64,000 bases of DNA from positions 87,992 to 151,991 of the forward strand of contig JAVYMA010000001.1 of assembly GCA_038740345.1 (NCBI GenBank), in the 5' to 3' direction. The translations under genes and the position numbers were made by a program. The DNA is from Methanomassiliicoccales archaeon. Its GTDB lineage: Archaea > Thermoplasmatota > Thermoplasmata > Methanomassiliicoccales > UBA472. The notes below the pieces were generated by a model. The model saw only the letters and a list, made by a program, of their open reading frames with translations, made no database searches and was not told the DNA's origin. Below, piece after piece: positions 55,101 through 61,971 of this stretch (positions are counted from its first letter, which is position 1; every line of letters begins with the position of its first letter).

Positions 55101-55209
55101 GAAGGTCCGAGGTATTAAGAACGAGATAAAAAACGTCTTTAGCAGAAAGCCCCTCCCATTCTTGAAGTATTGTGAAAAGAGTAAGGAATCGAAGAGCGAA
55201 ACAGGATAA
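49153..55209 (+). CDS. giant cell-surface FG-GAP/PKD-repeat protein with cytoplasmic tail domain
   Basis: 2018 residues. A signal peptide (WGIVALAVAMFLSSSIVI) leads to an N-terminal region to about residue 790 with repeated calcium-type FG-GAP/VCBS motifs such as DMNNDGLADLV, DINGDNRDDIV and DLNDDGLDDIA, likely a beta-propeller. Next come about 11 PKD domains with motifs like NWTWNFGDGT. A fibronectin-like region is followed by one membrane helix near 1845 (ILLLGMVLAALLITLGYLF). The ~150-residue tail starts VDEVFIIYHDGRLIAHQTRR, continues LSSMLIAIQSFVKDSF and faces the cytoplasm. The tail resembles Roadblock/longin-like folds in its strand order; that is inference. The ATG at 49162 is also possible. 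Confidence 0.88.
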   Translation: MGPMGWLVRWGIVALAVAMFLSSSIVIPSSALISSTIIGELPKPCSFSVETPFQYSAQTIFQQEAVFGNYSFVMKLDPWTKDFALGDMNNDGLADLVTISNYTRSICIYNRTSQGSFDNTPRRITNPSFSDVRSIVLGDLLGKDGLNDIAVSYNESYEGKIAILDQSTSFAIAKTLPTSLEPFEIVIGVFSNDDNCLAVVCRGDPNAKYDDFVDIWKYPFSFYDRRTHPIGSISSFSRSEFLTVGDINGDNRDDIVVANKGGANVFIMYQPDAWKSDWSTYLMPINFLETRAADIILGDILGNGRNDLVFANSAEIGGYSQIVIFENNGSGFNSNPHSIIQTSIGLSSLAIGDLANDSMTDVIALSRTARHASLYCQSPARTFSNVPSAKIPLDVNPIKTVIDRSTGSPEGILVLCQGENNQPSTITFFLSRPEGVGNADLNAFTTPNGPGDLDVGKTQKGDVIVATVLSSSNQIMIYDLKGGKTKILPTQEGPISLCWGRFDLDEDDDLAILNSVSGSVSIYRGGDIFNSSYPTANLSLGIVGGKEIAKLSVRGDGFDDIVITHSLGSTILFNSENGQYFNPMVTEELGTGIAGQRTWVTIGDFNGDGIKADLGIINQLSNRVEIYIRNSTGSPGQYYDLMPRAMLARTGEKFSGLAVGDFGGSVRDDIAILTESGKILVYLQQAIGFDNYYVFTEANATILLKGAGSSITSEDLNDDGLDDIAVGLLDSPEAIVLLRTGSSSFDKFFFFTTGSNPSNLIACDLNDDDRMDLMASSPNSFCLSFWLQKNLRPLAVASASSYLEREGAIITFNANGSSDSFSDLALLNYTWSLESGMIRYGKYFTYAFMKDGSKFVSLKVTDRSGLSAYSNITLNILDNSPVASFDFTPISPFEGEAVVFMDKSSSYPDNITNWTWSFGDSTFAYVKNPIHVFQSQGTYEVSLVVRDADGSISPIYRRTIVVSDTNPHVTFVANRTSLLEGGSVAFTSTSIAGYDPIINYTWNFGDGGVAYGPEAVHTFIQNGNYIVTLTVFDSDGSSNSSRISIQVLDTSPKVSFIFSPDNAPEGTTITFTDTSESYDPISNWTWNFGDGTLGYGRTIQHIYQRNGTYSVGLTVRDGDGSIGFAVLFISVTDTSPIPLFDWEPILPDEGIPVTFYCNSISWDPLVNWTWDINHETLFGKAITYIFPDSGTYTIRLTVRDYDGSIASLSKNIIISEADLDTDFTYFPDEIFEGTVVHFHDSSYTPVDPIVAWHWDFGDGSYGYGKEITHVFTCSGEFIVSLTIMDSDGSIGKAQRKLLVLEVIPAPSFTIEPLEIIEGQYVFLNATANTFDPISKWIWRFDDGTIFYGQNITRAFKDGQCWVNLTVIDSDGTLGYVNRTFSVQDTKPIALVEVGDVIEGIATVFKDRSLTQWDPIVYWFWDFGDGTIVEGIKNVTHTYNMGGIFHLIHKVRDSDGNEDVVELTIEVVRVLPRLSLYIPKNLIEGIPVYLNSSIQSYNQIVYVNWSFGDGTYSAGGYEMSQMTKKYASQGWYNITLTVQEADLDVNSTTVKIYVQDTSPIIISFGTQDRLTSYYEYDQVWFQITATPGHDPIIRYSWDFEGTGVFVSSDPPLANMSSHRYTRSGIYIARALVTDSDGTVVYSQTYQVKIINVRPVARFTWRNDSSIPGMVWFNASSSSDTPNDINSLRYRWDFGDGEGTSYIYNQLISHTFSADGSYRVSLLVKDDDDMESSPAYVYIVVDRIPPHVVMVQDGMNATVGSAIHIAALITDAGSGIQSVMLVYRIGDGPELSVPMTPSQSPNLFTAIIEAQTNATRIVYKIVVKDNANNEKTTQEFALLVREPPGSSNILLLGMVLAALLITLGYLFARAAVAVDEVFIIYHDGRLIAHQTRRLKPGMDDHILSSMLIAIQSFVKDSFKDESSTHLQRLDFGEKKILVEKGKHIFLAVVLHGKKAGNIPRRMQKLLEDLEKSYETALSDWDGDLEKVRGIKNEIKNVFSRKPLPFLKYCEKSKESKSETG

Positions 55210-55243
55210 CGAAAGGCATGAAAAACCGCCAAGATTATAATGA

Positions 55244-55996
55244 ATGACAGATTCATCCTCGACAATGAGCCTCCTGATAGATATGGCTCTAGTGCTATCG
55301 ATTTGCCTACTGCTTAGCGTGCTCTCTTATCGCTTTGGCCTTCTCACGAAAAGCGGCGGAGCCGCCTCTTTCTTCGTAGGCGTAGTGATAGGAGTGTTCG
55401 GTTCAGTAAATTGGCTTATTCTTCTGATAGCCTTCACATTAGCTGGCTTTGTGGTAACAAAATTCAGGCTGAATATGAAGATCGAACGTGGGGTGCAAGA
55501 GGGCAGGAAGGGCGAGAGAACATGGAAGAACGTCCTGGCAAATGGCCTTGTACCAGCGCTAATCGCGATCATATCTTGGAGGCTAGATGCAAGCCGTTCG
55601 ATAGAAGCAGGTATCGTTTATCTAACGGCGATAAGTGTCGCCGCTTCAGACACTGTAGCAAGTGAGCTAGGAGTTTTGAGTGATAAGGCCTTTCTCATCA
55701 CCAGTGGGGTGCCAGTAGCGGCAGGAACAGATGGAGGGGTGAGCATCTGGGGAACTTTTTGGGCTTTTATGGGGGCGGTATTAGCATCTTCCTTGGGTTG
55801 GGCCGTCATCTTTCCAGGTACATGGCCTGAATTCAGTATAATTATCCCCATCTTCATGGGATTTATAGGTTGCAATATTGATAGCTTAATCGGAGCAACA
55901 TTGGAAAGAAAGGGCTTGATATCCAAATTAGGTACCAACCTTTCATCTATGGCTATCGCTACGACGCTAGCGGTTTTACTTCTTATGCTCTTCTGA
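55244..55996 (+). CDS. DUF92 family integral membrane protein
   Basis: 250 residues with about seven hydrophobic segments. Typical DUF92 features: LLTKSGGAASFFVGVVIG, RTWKNVLANGLVPALIA, AASDTVASELGVLSD, and VPAGTDGGVSIWGT. A plant homologue is a phytyl-phosphate kinase, so a CTP-dependent polyprenyl-phosphate kinase role is possible. It lies about 1.4 kb upstream of the isoprenoid operon and 34 bp after the giant surface protein gene. Confidence 0.85.
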   Translation: MTDSSSTMSLLIDMALVLSICLLLSVLSYRFGLLTKSGGAASFFVGVVIGVFGSVNWLILLIAFTLAGFVVTKFRLNMKIERGVQEGRKGERTWKNVLANGLVPALIAIISWRLDASRSIEAGIVYLTAISVAASDTVASELGVLSDKAFLITSGVPVAAGTDGGVSIWGTFWAFMGAVLASSLGWAVIFPGTWPEFSIIIPIFMGFIGCNIDSLIGATLERKGLISKLGTNLSSMAIATTLAVLLLMLF

Positions 55997-56147
55997 GTAA
56001 AACTCAAGCCTTGAGCAATAGTTGCAAATACCAGACGAGAGAAACATCGAAGAACCATCGAATGATAAATTAAAGAGCCCTTTATCGATCTCGGTCTGTT
56101 TTAACCTGATTCTAATAGGACTCATATTTGGTGGTTCTAAAGTAAGG

Positions 56148-56155
56148 TATAAATA
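56148..56155 (+). promoter_or_regulatory. TATA box of the 5S rRNA gene
   Basis: TATAAATA at 56148-56155 lies about 27 bp before the predicted 5S start, with AAGG just upstream fitting a BRE-like context. Confidence 0.6.
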
Positions 56156-56180
56156 CAAAAATAACTTTCGAGGCAAATAA

Positions 56181-56313
56181 GAAGGGTATGACGGCCATAG
56201 CGTCGGGGAAACACCTGGTCTCATCCGAACCCAGCAGTTAAGCCCGATTGCGTTCCCTGTTGTACTGTGGTGCGCGAGCCCACGGGAAGCTTGGAAAGCT
56301 GTCAGCCCTTCTT
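56181..56313 (+). rRNA. rrf: 5S ribosomal RNA, unlinked
   Basis: Recognised by its conserved core: CGGCCATAGCG, GGGAAACACC, TCATCCGAACCCAGCAGTTAAG and a 3' part with TGTGGTGCGCGAGCCCACGGGAAGC. The ends pair: AAGAAGGG (56179-56186) with CCCTTCTT (56306-56313), and TGAC with GTCA inside. The exact ends may differ by 1-3 bases. No 16S or 23S gene and no other rRNA is nearby, so it is a solitary transcription unit with its own TATA box. Confidence 0.93.
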
Positions 56314-56447
56314 GTGTCTTTTCATTCCCTCCTCTGATTATCCTGCATTCCTTATCTAACTCGATGGTCGGAGTTTTCGTGTAATTATACCTAGAGACGA
56401 ACATTTTAAAACTTGGGACGCCTAGTGTTTGCCAGTTTGGTGAAACC

Positions 56448-57317
56448 ATGGCTGATGTCCTGGCCGACCCCACCATTTACGCCATCATGATAATTTTGGT
56501 TATCCTTGGCGCTGTGACTTACTATGAGATAAAAATCATCCGCAAGAGGAGTAAAGAGCGCCAGATAGCCCAGATACAGGTTGATAGTGTCTATAATCAG
56601 ATAGTGACCTCGAAAGCGGTATCGAACGCCCTGAAGCGCCAAGGTCGAAATACCAAAGAAGCAGATCTCGCTCTTTTGGAGGCTGATTCAGCCTTCAGCC
56701 GTCATAATTATTCTGAAGCAAGAGCGGCATTGGAAAGAGCTAAAGAACTTCTACGAACGGCAAAGGAGCAACAACCCGCTAAAATGGAATTGAAGAGTGT
56801 TGAGGAAATCGCGGCCCCAGGAGATACGAATAAAGAGGAGAAATCTTGCGAGGTCCCCTTCCAGGAAGTAAGAAAGATGCCGAAGAACTTTATGGAGTCG
56901 AAATTCATGATATGCTCCGTTAGAGATGAGCTAGAGGGGGCCGAGAGAGGAGGGAAGGACGTTACCTCCGCTAAAGAGAGTCTAGAACAGGCGGAACGGG
57001 CATTTGCGGCGGAAGAATATACCGAGGCTTTGAAGTACGCTTTAAGAGCACGCAAGATTTTACAGGAGCCGAAGGATGATGAAAAGCGGTCTCAAAGCAA
57101 TTTAGACAGCGTTGAGAAAGTTCCTCCCTCAGTGGTGATCCAGCCTCCTCCTTCTCATTGCGCCAAATGCCAAGCGGAATTGGACCCTGGAGATATCTTT
57201 TGCTCTCGCTGCGGGACGAAAATAGATAGAGACATCCGCTGCCCTCGCTGCTCCAGTAAGGTAAGGGTAGATGACGCCTATTGCCGTAAGTGCGGGCTAC
57301 CGTTGAGATCAGACTGA
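56448..57317 (+). CDS. membrane-anchored coiled-coil protein with double zinc ribbon
   Basis: 289 residues. An N-terminal membrane helix (IYAIMIILVILGAVTYY) is followed by two similar helical segments (around 60-105 and 145-205), each with a pattern like EADSAFSRHNYSEARAALE, resembling TPR-like hairpins. At the C-terminus a double zinc ribbon has CAKCQAELDPGDIFCSRCG and CPRCSSKVRVDDAYCRKCG. GGTGAAACC lies before the ATG. Function unknown; possibly a membrane scaffold. Confidence 0.75.
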   Translation: MADVLADPTIYAIMIILVILGAVTYYEIKIIRKRSKERQIAQIQVDSVYNQIVTSKAVSNALKRQGRNTKEADLALLEADSAFSRHNYSEARAALERAKELLRTAKEQQPAKMELKSVEEIAAPGDTNKEEKSCEVPFQEVRKMPKNFMESKFMICSVRDELEGAERGGKDVTSAKESLEQAERAFAAEEYTEALKYALRARKILQEPKDDEKRSQSNLDSVEKVPPSVVIQPPPSHCAKCQAELDPGDIFCSRCGTKIDRDIRCPRCSSKVRVDDAYCRKCGLPLRSD

Positions 57318-57328
57318 ATCGAAGAACG

Positions 57329-57338
57329 TTTTAATAAT
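57329..57338 (+). promoter_or_regulatory. TATA box of the isoprenoid operon, leaderless start
   Basis: TTTTAATAAT at 57329-57338 centres about 25 bp before the GTG at 57359, and no Shine-Dalgarno precedes that codon, so transcription probably begins at or next to the start codon. Confidence 0.45.
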
Positions 57339-57358
57339 CTGGCATTAATCTGTAAAGC

Positions 57359-58144
57359 GTGTGCGCAGTTCTGGTTAAGCTTGGTGGCAGCGTGATTACT
57401 GATAAAGCTACCTACCGTCGCTTCGACCAACGGAGTATGGAAAGGCTAGCGAAGGAGATAGCCTGCGCCTCGCATGAGGTGTTTTTAGTCCATGGAGCTG
57501 GTTCATATGGTCATTTATTAGCAGCGGAACACCGATTGCATGAAGGATATCAAGAAAGGACGCAACTGGAAGGTCTATCGAGAGTGCATATGGATGTGCG
57601 CGAGTTAAATCTCATGGTAATGCGCTGCTTGAATAATGCTGGAGTAAGTGCTGTTTCCTTACCACCCGGGGCCATGGGCCTGATGAAAAATGGCGAACTA
57701 GTGAGGATGGACATAGAGATGTTTCGGCTTTACCATGATCTTGGCCTTTTACCAGTTACCTTTGGCGACGTCATGCTCGATATGGAGCGCGGCTTCGGTA
57801 TATGCTCTGGCGATCAACTGATGTTCATTCTAGCCAAGGAGTTCAGGCCAAAACGCGTCATATTTTGCGCCGATGTCGACGGAGTTTTTACCTCTGACCC
57901 CGCATTGGACCGCGATGCTAAGCTGCTGGAAACTATCGACCGTTCTACGCTGGAAAAGATCCCCCGCACCTCTCGAGTGACCGATGTCACGGGATCGATT
58001 TATGCCAAGTTAGAGTTTATGCTGCGTCTGGCTGATCTAGGCTTGGAGACGTTAGTTATAAATGGGCGAGTTCCAGGCAGGCTAGAGGCAGCTATTAAAG
58101 GGGAGAAGGTTAAAGGGTCAGTGGTGCTTGGAGGCTCGAGATGA
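57359..58144 (+). CDS. ipk: isopentenyl phosphate kinase
   Basis: 261 residues from a GTG. Converts isopentenyl phosphate to IPP in the archaeal alternative mevalonate route. Amino-acid-kinase fold: LVKLGGSVITDK at the start, VHGAGSYGHLLAAEHRL with the catalytic His and Gly-rich loop, GDQLMFILAKEF, DVDGVFTSDP and DVTGSIYAKLE. First of three overlapping genes with the isomerase and prenyl synthase. Confidence 0.92.
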   Translation: MCAVLVKLGGSVITDKATYRRFDQRSMERLAKEIACASHEVFLVHGAGSYGHLLAAEHRLHEGYQERTQLEGLSRVHMDVRELNLMVMRCLNNAGVSAVSLPPGAMGLMKNGELVRMDIEMFRLYHDLGLLPVTFGDVMLDMERGFGICSGDQLMFILAKEFRPKRVIFCADVDGVFTSDPALDRDAKLLETIDRSTLEKIPRTSRVTDVTGSIYAKLEFMLRLADLGLETLVINGRVPGRLEAAIKGEKVKGSVVLGGSR

Positions 58145-59196
58145 AGCAGATAGAGAAGCGCAAGGCGGACCATATCGACATAACGTTGCAAGAGGATGTT
58201 TCCTCTGGATTTAACTATTGGGATGATGTCAAACTAGTCCATTGCTCCTTGCCTGAAGTGGACCTTGATGAAATAGATACATCAACTAAGCTGTTCGGTA
58301 AGCATATCAGCATGCCTTTGATAATCACGGCGATTACTGGTGGCCATCCCCGAGCAAGGAAGATCAATGAGAATTTGGCCGCCGCCTGCACTGAGCTGCA
58401 AATAGGCATGGGAGTCGGCAGTCAAAGGGCAGGATTGGAGCATGGAGATGATGGCAGCTATAAAGTTCTCAAGGATTATGATCTGCCTCTGCGCATCGGC
58501 AACGTTGGGGCTCCTCAGCTCATCCCCCAAAAAGGTCGTTCTCCCTTCGATATTGATTCCCTGTTCCAGGCTATGGAGATGGTAGACGCGCATTTAATGG
58601 CCATTCATCTAAATTTCCTCCAGGAGGTGGCCCAACCTGAGGGAGATACGCGAGCAAGAGGGTGTCTGGAAGCCATAAGGGCAGCTTGCCGCGAGCTGCC
58701 CATTATCGTTAAAGAGACAGGTGCTGGTATCTCCCGAGAAATGGCAAAAAAATTGCAAGGGGTTGGAGTACGAGGTTTGGACGTAGCAGGAACGGGAGGG
58801 ACCTCCTTCTCTGCTGTGGAGAAGCATCGAGCCCTCAAGGCTGGGAATTTGAGCCGTGCCATGCTGGGCGATACTTTCCATGATTGGGGGATACCTGCGC
58901 CTGTGGCAGTAATCTGGGCGGGAGTGGGAGTTCCGGTGATCGCCTCGGGTGGCGTGATGGATGGACTCCAGGTGGCCAAAGGGTTAGCCCTCGGAGCTAG
59001 TGCTGCAGGAATAGCCAGAGGCATATTATCGGAAGCTCTGGAGTCCAAGGAAAAGGTGATTGCGAGACTCCGCCTCATACAAGATGAGCTGAGGGCAGCT
59101 ATGTTCCTCACTGGGAGCAAGGATGTAAAAGAGCTGGGCAGGCAGAGGTTCATCCTTACAGGTGAGACTAAAGCGTGGCTTGAACAGGTGATGTGA
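58141..59196 (+). CDS. fni: type 2 isopentenyl-diphosphate delta-isomerase
   Basis: 351 residues of the FMN- and NAD(P)H-dependent isomerase that interconverts IPP and DMAPP. Family motifs: MPLIITAITGGHPRARKINE, GVGSQRAGLE, HLNFLQE, VKETGAGISRE, DVAGTGGTSFSAVE and VIASGGVMDG. Overlaps ipk by ATGA. Confidence 0.94.
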   Translation: MKQIEKRKADHIDITLQEDVSSGFNYWDDVKLVHCSLPEVDLDEIDTSTKLFGKHISMPLIITAITGGHPRARKINENLAAACTELQIGMGVGSQRAGLEHGDDGSYKVLKDYDLPLRIGNVGAPQLIPQKGRSPFDIDSLFQAMEMVDAHLMAIHLNFLQEVAQPEGDTRARGCLEAIRAACRELPIIVKETGAGISREMAKKLQGVGVRGLDVAGTGGTSFSAVEKHRALKAGNLSRAMLGDTFHDWGIPAPVAVIWAGVGVPVIASGGVMDGLQVAKGLALGASAAGIARGILSEALESKEKVIARLRLIQDELRAAMFLTGSKDVKELGRQRFILTGETKAWLEQVM

Positions 59197-60191
59197 GAAT
59201 GGATGTTTCAAGGGAATTGATGAGAAGGGCAAAGATGGTGGATGAATCTCTCCTAAGGTATTTGGAGGTGGGGAAGTACGAGAAGTTGCGAAAGGCGATA
59301 CGGCACTATCCCGAAGCAGGTGGTAAGCGCCTAAGACCCTCCATGGCTTTTGCGGTGGCAGAGGCTGTGGGAGGGAGAGGGAAGGACGCACTGCCATTCG
59401 GCTGCGCCTTAGAGCTGATACATAACTTCACCTTGGTGCATGACGACGTGATGGATGAGGATCCTGTTAGAAGAGGGAGACCGGCGGTGCATGCCCTCTT
59501 CGGACAGCCTACCGCGATCATCGCGGGAGATGCTCTATTTGCCCTCGCCTTCAAAGTTTTAGCCACCACTCCCGTGGATGGTGAGCGCTTGCGACGGCTG
59601 CTTTCGCTGACCTCTGAGACCGTCTATTTAGTCGCCGAGGGGCAGCAAATGGATATCGATTTCGAGCAAAGGCAGGATGTCACCAAAGAGGAATACTTGG
59701 AAATGGTGGAGAAGAAGACGGCAGTGCTCTTCGCCTGCGCTGCAGAGGGGGGTGCGATAATCGGCGGGGGAACTGAGGATCAACTTCAGGACATGTATGA
59801 GTATGCTAGATTGGCTGGCATAGGCTTTCAGATCTGGGATGACGTGTTGGGCCTGATAGCTGATGAGAAGACGCTGGGAAAACCCGTAGGAAGCGACATA
59901 CGCAACGGAAAGAGGACCCTTATCGCAGTGCATGCCTTCGAGACCTTGAGCAAGGAAGAGGCGAAGAAGTACGCACCCATTCTCAAGGCATTCGGTAATG
60001 AAAGCGCGACCGATGAAGAGGTCAAAGATGTGATCGCTCTATTCGAGGAACTGGGCAGTATTAAGTACGGGAAAGAGGTGGCGCTAGATTATGCAAAAAA
60101 GGCTAAGGAGAAGCTCTGCTGCTTGAAACCGGGGCCTGAAAAGGAGTTTCTGCGGGAATTGGTGGACTTCTCTGTTGGAAGGCAGAGCTAA
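59193..60191 (+). CDS. idsA: polyprenyl diphosphate synthase (GGPP/FPP type)
   Basis: 332 residues. The first aspartate-rich motif is LVHDDVMDEDPVRRG near residue 88 and the second is QIWDDVLGL near 213. GGKRLRPSM near residue 49 binds IPP. Likely makes geranylgeranyl diphosphate for ether lipids. Overlaps fni by GTGA; the ATG at 59199 is an alternative start. Confidence 0.92.
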   Translation: MRMDVSRELMRRAKMVDESLLRYLEVGKYEKLRKAIRHYPEAGGKRLRPSMAFAVAEAVGGRGKDALPFGCALELIHNFTLVHDDVMDEDPVRRGRPAVHALFGQPTAIIAGDALFALAFKVLATTPVDGERLRRLLSLTSETVYLVAEGQQMDIDFEQRQDVTKEEYLEMVEKKTAVLFACAAEGGAIIGGGTEDQLQDMYEYARLAGIGFQIWDDVLGLIADEKTLGKPVGSDIRNGKRTLIAVHAFETLSKEEAKKYAPILKAFGNESATDEEVKDVIALFEELGSIKYGKEVALDYAKKAKEKLCCLKPGPEKEFLRELVDFSVGRQS

Positions 60192-60243
60192 AACCTCAAG
60201 GAAAAGACTTTATCGCCTTCACCTAACAATGCTATTCTTTCAG

Positions 60244-60912
60244 CTAGCACTCGATACCATTTTGCACTAGGCGGAATTCAGCGCTCCTTCCCTCCTCGAT
60301 ATGCCGGTGCTTCATCAACGTGGCACGTCTCCTTCCCAAGGACACCTTCTCCAATCTGAGAAGCGTCTTGGCATTGTGCATGAGAGAATGTCCACCCAAG
60401 GGCTCGAAGGTGCCATGCTCCACATCGGTATAAACCTGAGACGTGAGTATGATGGGAATGCTCCTCTTTCGCGCCACTCCTAAAAGCTTCAGGCTCTGCG
60501 AAGTCAGTGACTTCCTCTCTACCCTATCCTCCTCACGACTGGTTAGGCGATAGTGCATGGAAATAGAGTCTACCACGATCAAACCTACATCGGGATTGAC
60601 CTCCGCCAGCTTGACGGCTCGATCCACCATCTTCTCTTGGTCTTCGAAGGAATGAACCTCAGAAATCAAAGTCGCCTTCAGAATTTCATCGAAGTCATGA
60701 CCACAAATCTGGCGATAGCGCTCCAGGCTAATCCCTTCCGTATCCAGGTAAAGCACTTTCCTACCTTGCAAGGCGATGTTTCGGGATAGCACCAAACAAA
60801 GATTGGTCTTTCCCGTCCCAGCCTCTCCATAGATTAGGGTCACGCTACCTAATTCGATCCCGCCCTCTAAGAGCTCGTCCAAAGTTCGGCAGCCAAAGGG
60901 AACTTTATCCAC
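60244..60912 (-). CDS. radB: DNA repair and recombination protein RadB
   Basis: 222 residues, the short RecA-family paralogue of archaea. Walker A GEAGTGKTNL near residue 30, then VLYLDTEGISLERYRQI, Walker B VGLIVVDSISMHY and LTSQVY. The N-terminal DNA-binding domain of RadA is absent, as expected for RadB. Starts at the GTG at 60912. Confidence 0.9.
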   Translation of the reverse strand: MDKVPFGCRTLDELLEGGIELGSVTLIYGEAGTGKTNLCLVLSRNIALQGRKVLYLDTEGISLERYRQICGHDFDEILKATLISEVHSFEDQEKMVDRAVKLAEVNPDVGLIVVDSISMHYRLTSREEDRVERKSLTSQSLKLLGVARKRSIPIILTSQVYTDVEHGTFEPLGGHSLMHNAKTLLRLEKVSLGRRRATLMKHRHIEEGRSAEFRLVQNGIEC

Positions 60913-60961
60913 GGAATAGGTAGCGCCTACATTAATGATAATCGTTGCCCATGCTGGTCGA

Positions 60962-61228
60962 TTACTTCTTTTCCTCTTCTTTAATCGGCCTTATCTCATC
61001 GATATTGTAAGACCTAGGCTCTGGCTCCCTCCCTCCCTTGAGAAGATAGAAAGGAACTGCGGCTATCAATCCTATGAGACCTAACACTACCACCACGACA
61101 AGAGCTAATAGCACTAGCAGGATCGCGAGGGTGAGGAACAACTCAAGGTTCATGAATATGGCTATGACCAGGAGTATGGCCATGACCACCACCCCTATCA
61201 AGATGGCCCCCTCAAGCAATTTAGACAC
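60962..61228 (-). CDS. small membrane protein of unknown function
   Basis: 88 residues with two hydrophobic helices (AILIGVVVMAILLVIAIF and LVLLALVVVVVLGLIGLI) and a charged C-terminal tail (REPEPRSYNIDEIRPIKEEE). It starts 4 bp after the AIM24 gene on the same strand, so it is probably co-transcribed. Confidence 0.65.
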   Translation of the reverse strand: MSKLLEGAILIGVVVMAILLVIAIFMNLELFLTLAILLVLLALVVVVVLGLIGLIAAVPFYLLKGGREPEPRSYNIDEIRPIKEEEKK

Positions 61229-61232
61229 TCAA

Positions 61233-61937
61233 TCACCCTATCCTTATGCCTCTCGAGTTATCAGGCTTGGGCAAATATGGTATGAGGGAATTGGCCAGCT
61301 TCTGCAGGGTCATGGACTGAATGATAACTTTTCCTGGGCCTCTAAGGGTGGTGAGGAACAGCCCCTCTCCTCCGAAAAGTGCAGTCTTTATTCCTCCAAC
61401 AGGAGCGATGTCATATTGCACACTCGCCTCCCAGCCGACCACATGTGCGGTGGAGACGCGCATTAGCTCTCCTGGGGCAAGCTGTTTCTCTATAAGGTCC
61501 CCGCATGCGCTGATGAATATAGTACCTTCCCCCCATGCTTTTTGAATTATCAAACCCTCACCGCCGAACAGCGCCGCTCCCAGACGCCTCTGGAAGGCGA
61601 TGTCTAAATTCACTGCCCCCTCTGCCACCAGGAAAGAAGATTTCTGCAAAAAGAAAACTCTCCCTCCTCTGAGATCCAAAGCCATTATCTTTCCTGGAGC
61701 ATCACCCGCAAAGCCAACAATTCCTGGTCCTCCTTGAGCCTGGAACTCGGTGACGAAGAAGGACTCCCCCATCAAAGCCCTGCCTAGCCCCTTCATAATG
61801 CCCCCGCGGGCACGAGCCTGCATCTGGATATTTCCAGTCATATATGCCATGCTACCTGCTTCTGCATAGACCATCTCGCCAGGCCCGATTTCGATATTGG
61901 CGAACTGTAAGTTGTCTCCCGTAATGGTGTATCTCAT
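61233..61937 (-). CDS. AIM24/TIGR00266 family protein
   Basis: About 234 residues of the AIM24-like beta-helical fold. The ATG at 61937 (MRYTITGDNLQFANIEIGPG) matches the usual family N-terminus and has GGGGTG about 9 bp upstream; the frame extends to 61964. Glycine-rich repeats: AEAGSMAYM, GPGIVGFAG, LFGGEGLIIQKAWGEG, LFGGEGLFLTTLRGPG. The function of the family is unknown. Middle gene of an MFS, AIM24, small-membrane unit. Confidence 0.83.
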   Translation of the reverse strand: MRYTITGDNLQFANIEIGPGEMVYAEAGSMAYMTGNIQMQARARGGIMKGLGRALMGESFFVTEFQAQGGPGIVGFAGDAPGKIMALDLRGGRVFFLQKSSFLVAEGAVNLDIAFQRRLGAALFGGEGLIIQKAWGEGTIFISACGDLIEKQLAPGELMRVSTAHVVGWEASVQYDIAPVGGIKTALFGGEGLFLTTLRGPGKVIIQSMTLQKLANSLIPYLPKPDNSRGIRIG

Positions 61938-61971
61938 GAATCTCAGCACCCCATATTCAAGCATACCTAAA

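Noticed and set aside
55976-56476. Reverse 166-codon frame across the 5S rRNA
   Set aside because: It runs antisense through the rRNA and has no motifs.
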